Part shown: positions 14,760 through 22,990 of the stretch, piece by piece
Position numbering within the stretch: position 1 is the first letter of the stretch
Layout of the letters: the number at the start of each line of letters is the position of its first letter
Virus record (IMG/VR): IMGVR_UViG_3300022752_000194
Coordinates: 1 to 36,603 of that record
Source of the DNA: a virus
Length of the DNA: 36,603 bases
Strand: one strand, 5' to 3'
Program-made: the position numbers and the translations under genes
The notes under the pieces: generated by a model
What the model saw: the letters and a program-made list of their open reading frames with translations, nothing else
Databases searched by the model: none
What the model was told of the DNA's origin: nothing

Positions 14760-14852
14760 CCCCCCCCCCCCCCCCCCCCCCCCCTCCCCCCCCCCCCCCC
14801 CCACCCCCCCCACCCACACCACCGCCCGGGGGGTGCCCCCCCCCCCCCCCCC
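14760..14852. repeat. Poly-C low-complexity tracts (possible assembly artefact)
   Basis: Runs of 25, 17, 8 and 17 cytosines are separated by single T or A bases and a short GC-rich interlude (14785, 14803, 14812-14835). This is unlike anything else in the window. Such runs could form i-motif or G-quadruplex structures. They also resemble the poly-G artefact of two-colour sequencing read in reverse complement. Predicted proline- or glycine-only proteins here are not genes. The 14730-14902 stretch otherwise shows no gene. Confidence 0.6.
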
Positions 14853-14902
14853 AGTTACGTTTCTCCCCCACCCCAACCACTGAACACGCAAACACACGAC
14901 GG

Positions 14903-15040
14903 ATGAGCGATTCATTCGCTCGCAAAAAGGAGAGGCGGCGGAGCCGCCGAACGCAGGGACGCACGCGTGCCGCGGAGTCAGGACGACGAAGCGGCTTTCA
15001 AACGGACGGAACAGACAGAACGAAAGGGACTCGACGATGA
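14903..15040 (+). CDS. Possible small basic protein (45 aa) coupled to the ATPase
   Basis: An ATG at 14903 opens a 45-aa frame (MSDSFARKKERRRSRRTQGR...) whose stop overlaps the start of the ATPase gene in ATGA. The overlap favours translation, but no good ribosome binding site is present and the composition is Arg-rich low complexity. A GGCGGC/GCCGCC hairpin (14934-14948) lies within it. It may equally be non-coding leader. Confidence 0.3.
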   Translation: MSDSFARKKERRRSRRTQGRTRAAESGRRSGFQTDGTDRTKGTRR

Positions 15041-15948
15041 TTGCGATCAGAAAGGCCCGCCGCAGTGCCACGAAACTGCGGCTTCTCCTCACCAGCCCGA
15101 GCGGCGGTGGCAAAACCTACGGGGCTCTGCTGCTTGCGAAGGGGCTGGGCGGCAGGACCGTGGTGATCGACACCGAGGAAGGATCGTCCGACCTCTACGA
15201 CACGCTGCATGACTTCGACGTGATCGACCTTCGTCCGCCGTTCTCGCCTGAGCGGTACATCGAAGCGATCGCCGCAGCCGAGCAGGCTGGCTACGACGTC
15301 ATCATCGTGGACAGCGTGACGCACTGCTGGAGCGGTGCGGGTGGGTGCCTGGAAATCCTTGAGGACGTTGCGAAGGCCCAGTTCAGGGGGAACACGTGGT
15401 CGGCCTTCTCGGTCATCACGCCGCGGTGGCGGGCATTCGTTGACAAGTTGCTCCGCTCGCCTGCTCACGTGATCTGCACCGGGCGATCCAAGACCGAGAC
15501 GGCTCAGGTTGACGATCACGGCAAGAAAAAGGTCGCGAAGCTGGGAATGAAACTGGAGGCTCGCGACGGGCTGGAGTTCGAGTTCACGTGCGTTCTCGAT
15601 CTGATTCACGACGGCCACTACGCCACCGTCAGCAAGGATCGCACCGGGCTATTCGCAGGCGATCCGAAGCCGATCACCGTCGAGACCGGAAAGCGCCTCG
15701 CCGACTGGCTTGCCGGTGGTCACGAACTCCCGACTCCGGTGTCGCAGCCTGAATCGGACCTCACTCTCAAGGTTCGTGACACGATCGCCCAGGCGACCAG
15801 CGTCAAGAAACTCGGTGCGATCAGCGATCGCATCGACGTCCTGCTCTCTGAGGGGCGGCTGACGCACGATGAGTGGTCGCAGTTGACCAATGAAATCAAC
15901 GCTCGGCACGAGTCCATCGAGCCGAGCAACGTCCCTTCCGACCGCTGA
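15037..15948 (+). CDS. RecA-like AAA ATPase, Sak4-type recombination protein candidate
   Basis: A 303-aa product with a Walker A motif close to the N-terminus (SPSGGGKTYG, about residues 20-28), a VVIDTEEG strand, and a Walker B-like VIIVDSVTHCW near 91. This is the layout of phage AAA_24/Sak4 ATPases, which load on single-stranded DNA and promote annealing or strand exchange with an SSB partner. The following gene encodes an SSB-like protein, a typical pairing. The C-terminal 80 residues are an extra helical region (TLKVRDTIAQATSVKKLGAI..) of unknown role. The family call is by motif and context. Confidence 0.75.
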   Translation: MIAIRKARRSATKLRLLLTSPSGGGKTYGALLLAKGLGGRTVVIDTEEGSSDLYDTLHDFDVIDLRPPFSPERYIEAIAAAEQAGYDVIIVDSVTHCWSGAGGCLEILEDVAKAQFRGNTWSAFSVITPRWRAFVDKLLRSPAHVICTGRSKTETAQVDDHGKKKVAKLGMKLEARDGLEFEFTCVLDLIHDGHYATVSKDRTGLFAGDPKPITVETGKRLADWLAGGHELPTPVSQPESDLTLKVRDTIAQATSVKKLGAISDRIDVLLSEGRLTHDEWSQLTNEINARHESIEPSNVPSDR

Positions 15949-15973
15949 TTCATTTCACCACGAGGAACTAACC

Positions 15974-16450
15974 ATGCGATTCGCGATTTCCCAAGACGAT
16001 ATGCCTGCTCCCGTCGAGATTGCAGACCGCCCGCTCGTGCCGGTGGGCACACACACGATGACCATCGTGCACGCGGAGGAAGGCCCGAACGAATACAAGC
16101 GTTCGGACGAGAACCCCGAGGGGCTCTGCCTGAAGATCCGCCTGGGGACCGACGGCGGGCACAAGTTCGTCTTCGATGACATCCCGCAGCACCTCGCGTG
16201 GCGGGCGAAGCAGTTCGCCGCGGCGCTGGCGATCGCCCCCGCGGGCCAGGCTCTCGACCTCGAGCCGGGCGAGCTCGTGGGGCAGAAGGTGACGGTCGAG
16301 ATCACGCACTACACGTCGAAGGCCGGCAAGGTGAGTGCCGTCGTGAAGCGGTATGTGCCGGCGACGTCCACGCCGAAGGCGGCGAGCAAGGTTGCCGCCA
16401 AGCCACAGCCGGCCGCGGCGAGCTTTCCCGACGATGACATCCCGTTCTGA
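15974..16450 (+). CDS. SSB-like protein with acidic DDDIPF tip (DUF669-like)
   Basis: The ATG at 15974 starts a 158-aa protein. Residues about 20-125 have the beta-strand pattern of DUF669-like phage ssDNA-binding proteins (GTHTMTIVHAEEG, then LCLKIRLGTDGGHKFVFDDIP and GQKVTVEITHYTSKAGK). An Ala/Pro/Lys linker follows, and the protein ends exactly in DDDIPF, the acidic tip that bacterial and phage SSBs use to bind partner proteins. It lies 25 bases after the ATPase gene. Tip and context make the ssDNA-binding role likely. Confidence 0.8.
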   Translation: MRFAISQDDMPAPVEIADRPLVPVGTHTMTIVHAEEGPNEYKRSDENPEGLCLKIRLGTDGGHKFVFDDIPQHLAWRAKQFAAALAIAPAGQALDLEPGELVGQKVTVEITHYTSKAGKVSAVVKRYVPATSTPKAASKVAAKPQPAAASFPDDDIPF

Positions 16451-16462
16451 GGAGTTCACGCG

Positions 16463-16630
16463 ATGCCGTGGCACGACTGTGGATGGCGAGGACTGAAGCA
16501 GAAACGCACAGAGACCCAGCCGCAGGGTCAGACGCGCCGATCATCGCGGCGCGGCGGACGGTCGGCGGGAGTACCGAGACCAACCACCGCAGTGCAGGGT
16601 CGGAAAAAACAGCCTCCCACATCTGGCTGA
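16463..16630 (+). CDS. Small basic protein (55 aa)
   Basis: ATG at 16463 with GAGGAG eight bases upstream, 12 bases after the SSB gene. The product starts MPWHDCGWRGLKQKRTETQP and is Arg/Lys/Gln/Pro-rich with no hydrophobic core. A competing ATG at 16468 in another frame has no ribosome binding site. The spacing suggests co-translation with the SSB-like gene. No function assigned. Confidence 0.45.
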   Translation: MPWHDCGWRGLKQKRTETQPQGQTRRSSRRGGRSAGVPRPTTAVQGRKKQPPTSG

Positions 16631-16679
16631 CTGCACGGGCTGCCCCACCTCACGGGGCTAATACACACGGAGGTGAAGC

Positions 16680-16952
16680 GTGACGAAGGTTTTCAGTTGC
16701 GACGTCTGGCGACTTGACGTTCCCAGCGTCCACAACCAGAGCGGCGAGCTGGTCGAGGTGAGCGGCGAGCGCATGGTGCGACTCGCGCACGGAGCGATTG
16801 TTCCACTGCGGCGAGAGGACGAGTGGCACCCGTCGCCGGCTTCGGCGAAGCGGGTGGCTGCGAGTCGAGTCGAAGCGATGATCGTTCAGATGCACGGCTT
16901 GGCCGCCCGGTTGCGTGCGGAGGCGGACGCGGAGGAGAACCGCAATGCCTGA
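16680..16952 (+). CDS. Small hypothetical protein, GTG start (90 aa)
   Basis: Starts with GTG at 16680, preceded by GGAGGTGAA. The product has a beta-rich first half (TKVFSCDVWRLDVPSV, VEVSGERMVRL) and a helical C-terminus rich in Ala/Arg/Glu. It overlaps the next gene by eight bases. No family recognised. Confidence 0.55.
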   Translation: MTKVFSCDVWRLDVPSVHNQSGELVEVSGERMVRLAHGAIVPLRREDEWHPSPASAKRVAASRVEAMIVQMHGLAARLRAEADAEENRNA

Positions 16953-17304
16953 CTATCGCCGCGACTTTGAAACGACTTCGGACTACCGCCGACGGATCGC
17001 TCGCGAGATCGACGATGACGCGGCGCAGCCCGAAGCACCGGTGATTCAGCAGGCTCCAGTGAAGCCGGCAAGCGACCTCGTGAGCGAAACGCTTGAGAGT
17101 CGCGGGGGGATCGTTGAGCGCGTGCGCGTTTACGCGAACGGCACGCGGATCACGTCGTGGTCGTTCGCGGACGGTTGGACGCCGCCCGCTGGCGGCAGCG
17201 ATGGCTTGAAGCCAGGGAGCGCGGCTGCTCGCGCCGCGTTTCAGGCCGGGCGGGAAGAGGAGTACATCGACCGGATGCAGGGACGTTTTGGAGGGGAGTG
17301 GTGA
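16945..17304 (+). CDS. Hypothetical protein (119 aa)
   Basis: ATG at 16945 with GGAGGAG upstream. The N-terminus is charged (MPDYRRDFETTSDYRRRI) and the centre has a VERVRVYANGTRITSW beta segment. The end is a Gly/Ala-rich helix with EEEYIDRMQGRFGGEW. Its stop shares a base with the start of the large fusion gene. No family recognised. Confidence 0.55.
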   Translation: MPDYRRDFETTSDYRRRIAREIDDDAAQPEAPVIQQAPVKPASDLVSETLESRGGIVERVRVYANGTRITSWSFADGWTPPAGGSDGLKPGSAAARAAFQAGREEEYIDRMQGRFGGEW

Positions 17305-19490
17305 TGCGAAGGCTTCTGGTTGAGCGATACAAGCCGAAACTCACCGTGTCGAGTAATCGCAAGGGCGTGATCGACATCGACACCGTAAAAGGCTGCACGC
17401 TTGGAATGAAAGCCAGACCCAACGGCGGATGTTACGGGCACTGCTACGCCAACAAAACTGCCGAACTGTACGGCTTTGATTTTCCGACCAGCGTTAGTAG
17501 GCAGATTGACGAACGAGAAAAGCAGGTGATCGAGCGTCAACTGATGGCTCATCCGGCGACGTGGTTTCGCATCGGAAACATGGGAGACCCGTGTCACGAC
17601 TGGGAGCTGACCGTAGAGGCTTGCGAGTGGCTCGGAAAGCTAAAGACGCCGGTTGTGGTTACTAAACACTGGATCAAAGCAACTGATGATCACATGTCGA
17701 GAATGTCCGCCGCTGGGGTCGTGCTCAACACTTCAGTATCAGCGTTGGACACGCCAGCGGAGTTGCACGTCAGGCTTCGCGAGTGGAGACGTGCTACTGA
17801 CTTTGGCATGCGGTCTTTGCTTCGGGTTGTTTCGTGCAAGTTTGGCGACACAGAAGAGGGTCGCCGCATGGCAGCAATTCAAGATTCAATTTTTGAAACG
17901 GCCGGCGAGCTAGTAATTGACAATCCCTTGCGAATACCAGCCTCAGATCCGCGAGTCATCGCCGGAGACATCGTGATTGAGCGACACAAAAACCTAGGCG
18001 GCGGTGCGTGGGTGAGCATCCAAAACCATTCCACATACATCGGCACTTGCGAACAGTGCCCCGACCAGTGCGGAGTCCTGGGAGCATTTGAAAGGCAGCA
18101 AGCGATGAAGACTCTTTTGCCATGCGAGACAGTTGAGTGCGTGTACGTCGAACAGGTGCTCGGATCGGAGTACCAAAACGCGATTGCAAAGCTCGCGATC
18201 GAAGACAAGGTTGCCTATCGTGCGGCTCGGAAAAACATGCAGATTCATTCTGCGATCGTGCTCCTTGTTGATGGAGCGTTCACCGGATTTTTCACGTTTC
18301 AAGTCAACCACGAAGCCGGCGAGTTTTGTTTGCTTCAGTCAGCGATGGTGCCGGGCCTCGAAAACAAAGCGCAGTATCAAATGATGGTTGATGCGATCGT
18401 GCAGCGGAACACGTTCGGCTACCCGATGTTTCTGACGTGCAGCACAAAACACAAGCTGGAACGCCCCAGCGTGTTTGAGGGATGCGGTTTTTGGACGTAC
18501 CTAGAACTCAGCGGCTACTGCTACATGGTTCATGGCACCGAACCGCAAGCCAGGCTCAAGCGGTTGGCTCACGCAACCATGACGAACGCCTGGACCACAA
18601 CGCGGGCCGACTGGCTGAAGATGAAGCGCGAGTGGAACGCCAAGATCAACGAAGCCGGGAAGGCGGCCGGAGTTGCCAACGCCACGTATGCGACGCGCGA
18701 TGGCTGCTGGCAGGGAAGCAACGGCATGTCAAATGTCGTGCTAACAGAAAGGGTGATAGAGGGCGACGGCGTCAAGGAAGTTCGCGGTAAGTCGTTCAAC
18801 GGGAACGCTTCTGTTCTTGACCCGGTGGCATGCGAGACGATCCTGCGTTTTTTTATGCCCAGCGGTGGCCGCCGCGTTTACAACCCGTTCGGAGGCGGCG
18901 TTCAGTTTGGGTTTGTCACGGCGTCATATGGTTTGGAATACGTCGCCAGCGAGATTCGAAAGAACCAGTGCGACGCCAATAACGCGATCTGTTCGCAGTT
19001 GTCATCTGCGACGTGGGTTCAGTCGGACAGCAGTCAGTACACGCCGGAAGGTAAGTTCGACCTCTGCTTCACATGCCCGCCGTATTACCAAGTCGAGGAA
19101 TACCTTGACTACGACGGCAAGCCACCAGCCGGCGAACTGAACAGCCTGCCAACGTACGGCGAGTTCCGGGACATGCTCTTCGCTGGCTATCAGCGTGCGA
19201 TCGACGCATTGGATGACAACCGCTTCTTCGTTGTCATGACAGGCGACTCGCGAGACAAGCACGGCGGATATTACGGGTGCGAAGCGGAGCACGAGCTATT
19301 TTTCCGCGATCGTGGCCTGCATATCTACAACAAGATCGTCTACCTCGAGTGCGAGTTCACAAGGCTCGCTCACGCGAAGGTAACGCTGAACTACCGGAAG
19401 TTCCCGAAGCGAGAGCAAAAGATTCTTGTTTTCTTCAAGGGCGATCCCAAGAAGATCAAGTTGCTGTTCCCGCCGGTGGGGAGGCTGTGA
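17304..19490 (+). CDS. Three-part fusion: radical-SAM-like, GNAT/Mom-like and DNA methyltransferase domains
   Basis: Start chosen at ATG 17304 (728 aa), touching the previous stop. Residues 1-260 carry C31, C43 and C47 (GC..., GGCYGHCYA), a spacing like DUF5131/Gp37-type radical-SAM relatives. Barrel-like strands follow (WFRIGNMGDP, TPVVVTKHW, VVLNTSVSA), then a second cluster CEQCPDQC (249-256). Residues about 285-412 look like a GNAT fold (SAIVLLVDGAFTGFFTF, then MFLTCSTKHKLERPSVFEGCGFW), comparable in outline with phage Mu Mom. Residues about 500-715 are a DNA amino-methyltransferase: motif I-like VYNPFGGG (525-532), ASEIRKNQ, and catalytic motif TCPPYY (590-595). The first 1.2 kb is visibly richer in A/T. 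A DNA hypermodification role is inference. Confidence 0.7.
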   Translation: MRRLLVERYKPKLTVSSNRKGVIDIDTVKGCTLGMKARPNGGCYGHCYANKTAELYGFDFPTSVSRQIDEREKQVIERQLMAHPATWFRIGNMGDPCHDWELTVEACEWLGKLKTPVVVTKHWIKATDDHMSRMSAAGVVLNTSVSALDTPAELHVRLREWRRATDFGMRSLLRVVSCKFGDTEEGRRMAAIQDSIFETAGELVIDNPLRIPASDPRVIAGDIVIERHKNLGGGAWVSIQNHSTYIGTCEQCPDQCGVLGAFERQQAMKTLLPCETVECVYVEQVLGSEYQNAIAKLAIEDKVAYRAARKNMQIHSAIVLLVDGAFTGFFTFQVNHEAGEFCLLQSAMVPGLENKAQYQMMVDAIVQRNTFGYPMFLTCSTKHKLERPSVFEGCGFWTYLELSGYCYMVHGTEPQARLKRLAHATMTNAWTTTRADWLKMKREWNAKINEAGKAAGVANATYATRDGCWQGSNGMSNVVLTERVIEGDGVKEVRGKSFNGNASVLDPVACETILRFFMPSGGRRVYNPFGGGVQFGFVTASYGLEYVASEIRKNQCDANNAICSQLSSATWVQSDSSQYTPEGKFDLCFTCPPYYQVEEYLDYDGKPPAGELNSLPTYGEFRDMLFAGYQRAIDALDDNRFFVVMTGDSRDKHGGYYGCEAEHELFFRDRGLHIYNKIVYLECEFTRLAHAKVTLNYRKFPKREQKILVFFKGDPKKIKLLFPPVGRL

Positions 19491-20317
19491 TGATGGGTAT
19501 CAAAATCAAAACCTTCTCCGACCTCGCCCCGCTCTACCTCGCGCAGCGTCGCGTCACGCCGACCTACGCCCGCAACGTGGCGAAGGTCGCGTCTCGTGCG
19601 GGCCTCGTCACGGCCGACGATCTGAACCGGCACCTCCGAGCCCGGGCGGAGATCGTCGAGAGCACGACGGCCAGGAGCGAGCGGACGATCCTGCTCTCGC
19701 TTTGGCGGTGGGCGTATGACGCCGGCGTCGTGGAGCACGCCCCACGCGGCATCATGAAGATCAAGATCCGCCGCCGGCCGACGAAGGCATGGACGGTGCC
19801 GCAACTGCGGCAGTTGCTCGAAGCGACGAAAGCTCACGACGGCAAGCGGCTCCGCAGCGGTGCGGATCTCGGGTTGTTCCTTCGGTGCTGGGTGCTCGTC
19901 TGCTACGAGACGGGCAGCCGCTTCGGCGATTGCATGGCGTTCACGCGTGACAACCTTCTCGACGATGCCCTCGCGTGGACGCAGTCGAAGACCGGCGACC
20001 CGCTCGTGCGACCGCTCACACCGGCCTGCCTCACGGCGATCGACGCGATGCTCGCCAAGTCTCCCGACGGGCGGATTCTCGGCTGGGCCTGTGGGCGACG
20101 CATGGCGATGCGGTGGATGCGGACGCTGATCGACAGCATCGGCATCGGCGGCACGTCGAAGTTTCTTCGCCGCAGCGGGGCGACACACGTCGAGATGGAA
20201 AAGGCCGGGGCCGGGAGGCTTCACCTGGGACATCGGTCGCCTGCACTTTTTGAACAGGCATATTGCGATTGGTCTCAACTTAGAACGAAGACGCCGAAGA
20301 CGCCGGCGCTTATGTGA
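19490..20317 (+). CDS. Second tyrosine recombinase
   Basis: ATG at 19490 overlaps the fusion gene stop by one base; a second ATG follows at 19493. The 275-aa product has a short N-terminal SAM-like domain (TFSDLAPLYLAQRRVTPTYARN) and a catalytic domain with R144 (ETGSRFGDCM), K167, R227 in KFLRRSGAT, H248 (HLGHRSP) and Y258 (QAYCDW). The usual HxxR histidine is K224 instead. It is shorter than the minus-strand integrase and lacks its C-terminal tail. Its position in the early replication block suggests a role other than prophage integration, such as resolution or recombination with another site. Confidence 0.8.
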   Translation: MMGIKIKTFSDLAPLYLAQRRVTPTYARNVAKVASRAGLVTADDLNRHLRARAEIVESTTARSERTILLSLWRWAYDAGVVEHAPRGIMKIKIRRRPTKAWTVPQLRQLLEATKAHDGKRLRSGADLGLFLRCWVLVCYETGSRFGDCMAFTRDNLLDDALAWTQSKTGDPLVRPLTPACLTAIDAMLAKSPDGRILGWACGRRMAMRWMRTLIDSIGIGGTSKFLRRSGATHVEMEKAGAGRLHLGHRSPALFEQAYCDWSQLRTKTPKTPALM

Positions 20318-20343
20318 TTCATCAACGGCAAAGGAGTGCCGCA

Positions 20344-20646
20344 ATGACAACAGACCTTCAAGACCTACCACTCTTCCGGCAGTCGAACCCTGCGACAAGC
20401 CGCGCCGCTGCTGAAGCGTCAAAGAAGTTTCGCGGCGAGCACGAGCGGCGGATTCTGGAAGCACTCGAGCTCGGGCCGGCACACCGCGATGAGATCGCCA
20501 GACGTTCCGGCCTGGAGCAGTCGGCAGTGTGGCGTCGGCTTGCTGCCTTGGAGCGCCGCGGCGAGATCGAGCGGACAGGCGAAGTCGCTCGCGGAGAGAG
20601 CGGGATGAAGCAGGGAGTGTATCGGATCACGGCGGCGTCGCGTTGA
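20344..20646 (+). CDS. Winged-helix DNA-binding protein
   Basis: ATG at 20344 preceded by AAAGGAG. The 100-aa product has a clear winged-helix: HERRILEALELGPAHRDEIARRSGLEQSAVWRRLAALERRGEIERTG, with recognition helix SAVWRRLAALE and a wing that ends in VYRIT. Phage proteins of this size often act as transcription or replication regulators. Its stop overlaps possible starts of the next gene. The target is unknown. Confidence 0.75.
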   Translation: MTTDLQDLPLFRQSNPATSRAAAEASKKFRGEHERRILEALELGPAHRDEIARRSGLEQSAVWRRLAALERRGEIERTGEVARGESGMKQGVYRITAASR

Positions 20647-20702
20647 AGGGCACGATCCGCCTCGACGCGTCGATACGAAATTTCATGGAGGATCACCCTG
20701 CG

Positions 20703-21248
20703 ATGGATGCAGAGCGGACTGGTGGCGATTTCGCCACCGAAGAACAGGCTGCCGAATACCTCGACGGCCTCATCGAGTCTGCCGCAGACCTATTTGCCGT
20801 CAGTCGCGAAGTCGAAGGAACTCACACCTCGCCGCGGCCTGGACAGCAAAAGATCGGAGTCCGAATCGACCGTGTTCTGTATCCGAAACGAAAGCTCCTC
20901 GATGCCGGATGGAGGAGCGGCGTAGTCGGCATTGAGATCAAAAAGTCTGGTCACCCTGCAGGACCGATGGTTGCCCAGGCAGAAGACTACATGCAGTCGG
21001 TCTTCACGTTCTCTTCAGGCATTTCCGTAGTGCTCAACTCGGTTTTCCTATGGCCTGCATTCCCGGCCGCAGGAGTCGCCGCGTCGATCCTTGCCCAGCG
21101 ACGAATCGGGTTCGTTGGTGAGCGGCGCGGGCGGCTGTGCCTGACGCTGAATCACACATTACTTCTTGACTACGCATATGACACGGGCGAGATGCGCGTC
21201 GGCATCGCTGCCAACTTGTCGTGCGGTGGAAAGGTTGGTAGTCGCTGA
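20703..21248 (+). CDS. PD-(D/E)XK nuclease-like protein
   Basis: The start at ATG 20703 has GGAGG at a workable distance; an in-frame TTG at 20643 and an ATG at 20685 are alternatives. The 181-aa product contains RIDRVL (candidate D), GIEIKKSG (E-x-K) and, about 14 residues later, QAEDYM, which fits the QxxxY motif of the Cas4/AddB/lambda-exonuclease-type nucleases. The fold order D, ExK, QxxxY is correct. The gene lies between a winged-helix gene and the primase-helicase, next to recombination genes. Nuclease activity is inferred from these motifs. Confidence 0.55.
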   Translation: MDAERTGGDFATEEQAAEYLDGLIESAADLFAVSREVEGTHTSPRPGQQKIGVRIDRVLYPKRKLLDAGWRSGVVGIEIKKSGHPAGPMVAQAEDYMQSVFTFSSGISVVLNSVFLWPAFPAAGVAASILAQRRIGFVGERRGRLCLTLNHTLLLDYAYDTGEMRVGIAANLSCGGKVGSR

Positions 21249-22990
21249 TGGATACGCTCTCCCAGTGCATTGACTTTCTCGGTGCGATCTTCGAGCCCGA
21301 GGACATCATCGAGTTCCGGCCACTGCCGCCGTCCGCTGGCCGGCGGTGGTCGCCGCTCTCCGAAATCCCCGACATCGTCGAGTGGCTGCATCGCGTCAAC
21401 GCAGACGAGCAGTTGCGCGTGCACGCGTACTTCGGGGCCAACCCCAGGAAGGAGAAGGGTGCCAGCCAAGCTGAAGGCGTGAAGCTGGCCCGCTGCCTGT
21501 TCGCCGACTTCGACGGCGGCACCGACTACGAAGACGCGATGAGCCGCATCAAGGGTGCTGGGCTCCCGTGGCCGACGGCGATCCTCGAAAGCGGCGGTGG
21601 CATTCACGCGTGGTGGCGGCTCGATCAGCCCGTGACCGATGCCGAAGCGTGGCACGTGCGGATGAAGGCGATCGCGGCGGCGCTCGGATCGGATCAGTCG
21701 ATTTGCGATTGGCCGCGAATCATGCGACTGCCCGGGTTCGTGAACTGGAAGCACGAGCAGAGGCCGTACTCGGTGCTGAAAGACTGCGACGCCACCCGCG
21801 TCTATCCGCTCGCGAGGTTCTCGGGCCAAGCCGCCCAGACAATCGTGGTCACGCCGAAGAGCATGAGCGACCTCACGCGGCGGTTCCTCGAGGAAGGCTT
21901 CACGCTCGCGGCTGGTCGCCGGCAGACGATGTTCACGGTGGCTTGCGACTTCGCGGCCCGAGGGTGGGGCGTGGCCGAGGCGACCTCTCTCATCATGGAG
22001 AGGATGCGTCGCGTCGGGCTGCGGTCAGATGACCTTGAAGACTGCCCGCGACAGATCGCGAACGCCTGGAAGCGTGCCCGGCTGCCGGTGCTCGGCAAGG
22101 CCGAAGAGGCGGTGCCGGTTGCGGACGCTATCGACGAGACGCCGACGCCGACGCTGGTGGATGCGATCGACGCTTGGATCAAGCAGGAAGAGACGCCTGC
22201 AATTGCAACCGGCATTCCCGCTCTCGACAAGCTTTTCGACGGCGGGTTGCCGCTCGGGCAGATGACGGCGCTCGCTGCCGCTCCTGGCGTTGGCAAGTCG
22301 GCACTCGCCTTGCAACTGGCGATTCAATGTCTTGTGAACAATCAAGAGACGATTGCGATTTGGTGCCTTGGAGAGATGACACGCGCGGCACTGGCGGCTC
22401 GCGCGATCTGCAACTTTGGCGGACGCGAAAACGGGCTCACGCTTCAGGACGTGATTCACAAGCGACCGCCGTCTCGCGAACTGGGCGTGAAGTTGGCGGG
22501 CACTGTCGGCTTCAGGCTGAAACTTGTCGAGACTCCGCTCGTGATCGACAAGATCGAGCGAGCCGTGATCAAGGACAGCCCGACGCTTCTGATCGTGGAC
22601 TACCTACAGCTTGTTCGTGCGACGCGGCACTTTCAGGACAAGACCGGCGAGATCAACGACTGCCTGCTCAAACTTCGCGAGATCACAACCACGCGAAACA
22701 TCGCGACCCTGCTCGTGACGAATGTTGCGAAGGGGTGCGACGAAAACACAGAAATCGGAAACATCGGGAAGGGGTCGAATCAGATTGACTTCGACGTGGA
22801 CAACCTCCTGTTCGCGTATCGCGTCGGCGAGGTCGGATCGGACGGCGAGATCAAGGTGCAACTGAAGGCGAAGAAGATCCGCCAGGGCCAGATGGCGGAT
22901 GTCGATCTCTGGTTCTTCGGGAAGTACCAAGAGTTCGAGGATGCCGAGATAGCTCCTGAAGACCCTTTCCTAAAGCCTCATGCTCCGTGA
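21248..22990 (+). CDS. Primase-helicase fusion (AEP-like primase, DnaB-like helicase)
   Basis: A 580-aa protein whose ATG shares a base with the previous stop. The N-terminal 170 residues fit an archaeo-eukaryotic/RepB-like primase: FADFDG (DFD 87-89), ESGGGIHAWW (114-123) and WPRIMRLPGFVNWK. A linker of about 150 residues follows. The C-terminal part is a RecA-fold helicase with Walker A APGVGKS (345-351) and Walker B LLIVDYLQL (D451). Such fusions prime and unwind at phage origins. The neighbouring initiator gene and clamp support this. Confidence 0.85.
   Translation: MDTLSQCIDFLGAIFEPEDIIEFRPLPPSAGRRWSPLSEIPDIVEWLHRVNADEQLRVHAYFGANPRKEKGASQAEGVKLARCLFADFDGGTDYEDAMSRIKGAGLPWPTAILESGGGIHAWWRLDQPVTDAEAWHVRMKAIAAALGSDQSICDWPRIMRLPGFVNWKHEQRPYSVLKDCDATRVYPLARFSGQAAQTIVVTPKSMSDLTRRFLEEGFTLAAGRRQTMFTVACDFAARGWGVAEATSLIMERMRRVGLRSDDLEDCPRQIANAWKRARLPVLGKAEEAVPVADAIDETPTPTLVDAIDAWIKQEETPAIATGIPALDKLFDGGLPLGQMTALAAAPGVGKSALALQLAIQCLVNNQETIAIWCLGEMTRAALAARAICNFGGRENGLTLQDVIHKRPPSRELGVKLAGTVGFRLKLVETPLVIDKIERAVIKDSPTLLIVDYLQLVRATRHFQDKTGEINDCLLKLREITTTRNIATLLVTNVAKGCDENTEIGNIGKGSNQIDFDVDNLLFAYRVGEVGSDGEIKVQLKAKKIRQGQMADVDLWFFGKYQEFEDAEIAPEDPFLKPHAP

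Noticed and set aside
14734-14964. Proline-only and glycine-only open frames over the poly-C tracts on both strands
   Set aside because: They exist only because a homopolymer has no stop codons; there is no ribosome binding site or protein-like composition.
16468-16683. 71-aa frame starting at 16468
   Set aside because: The frame at 16463 has a Shine-Dalgarno sequence (GAGGAG) and ends earlier; the 16468 frame lacks one and overlaps the next ribosome binding site.
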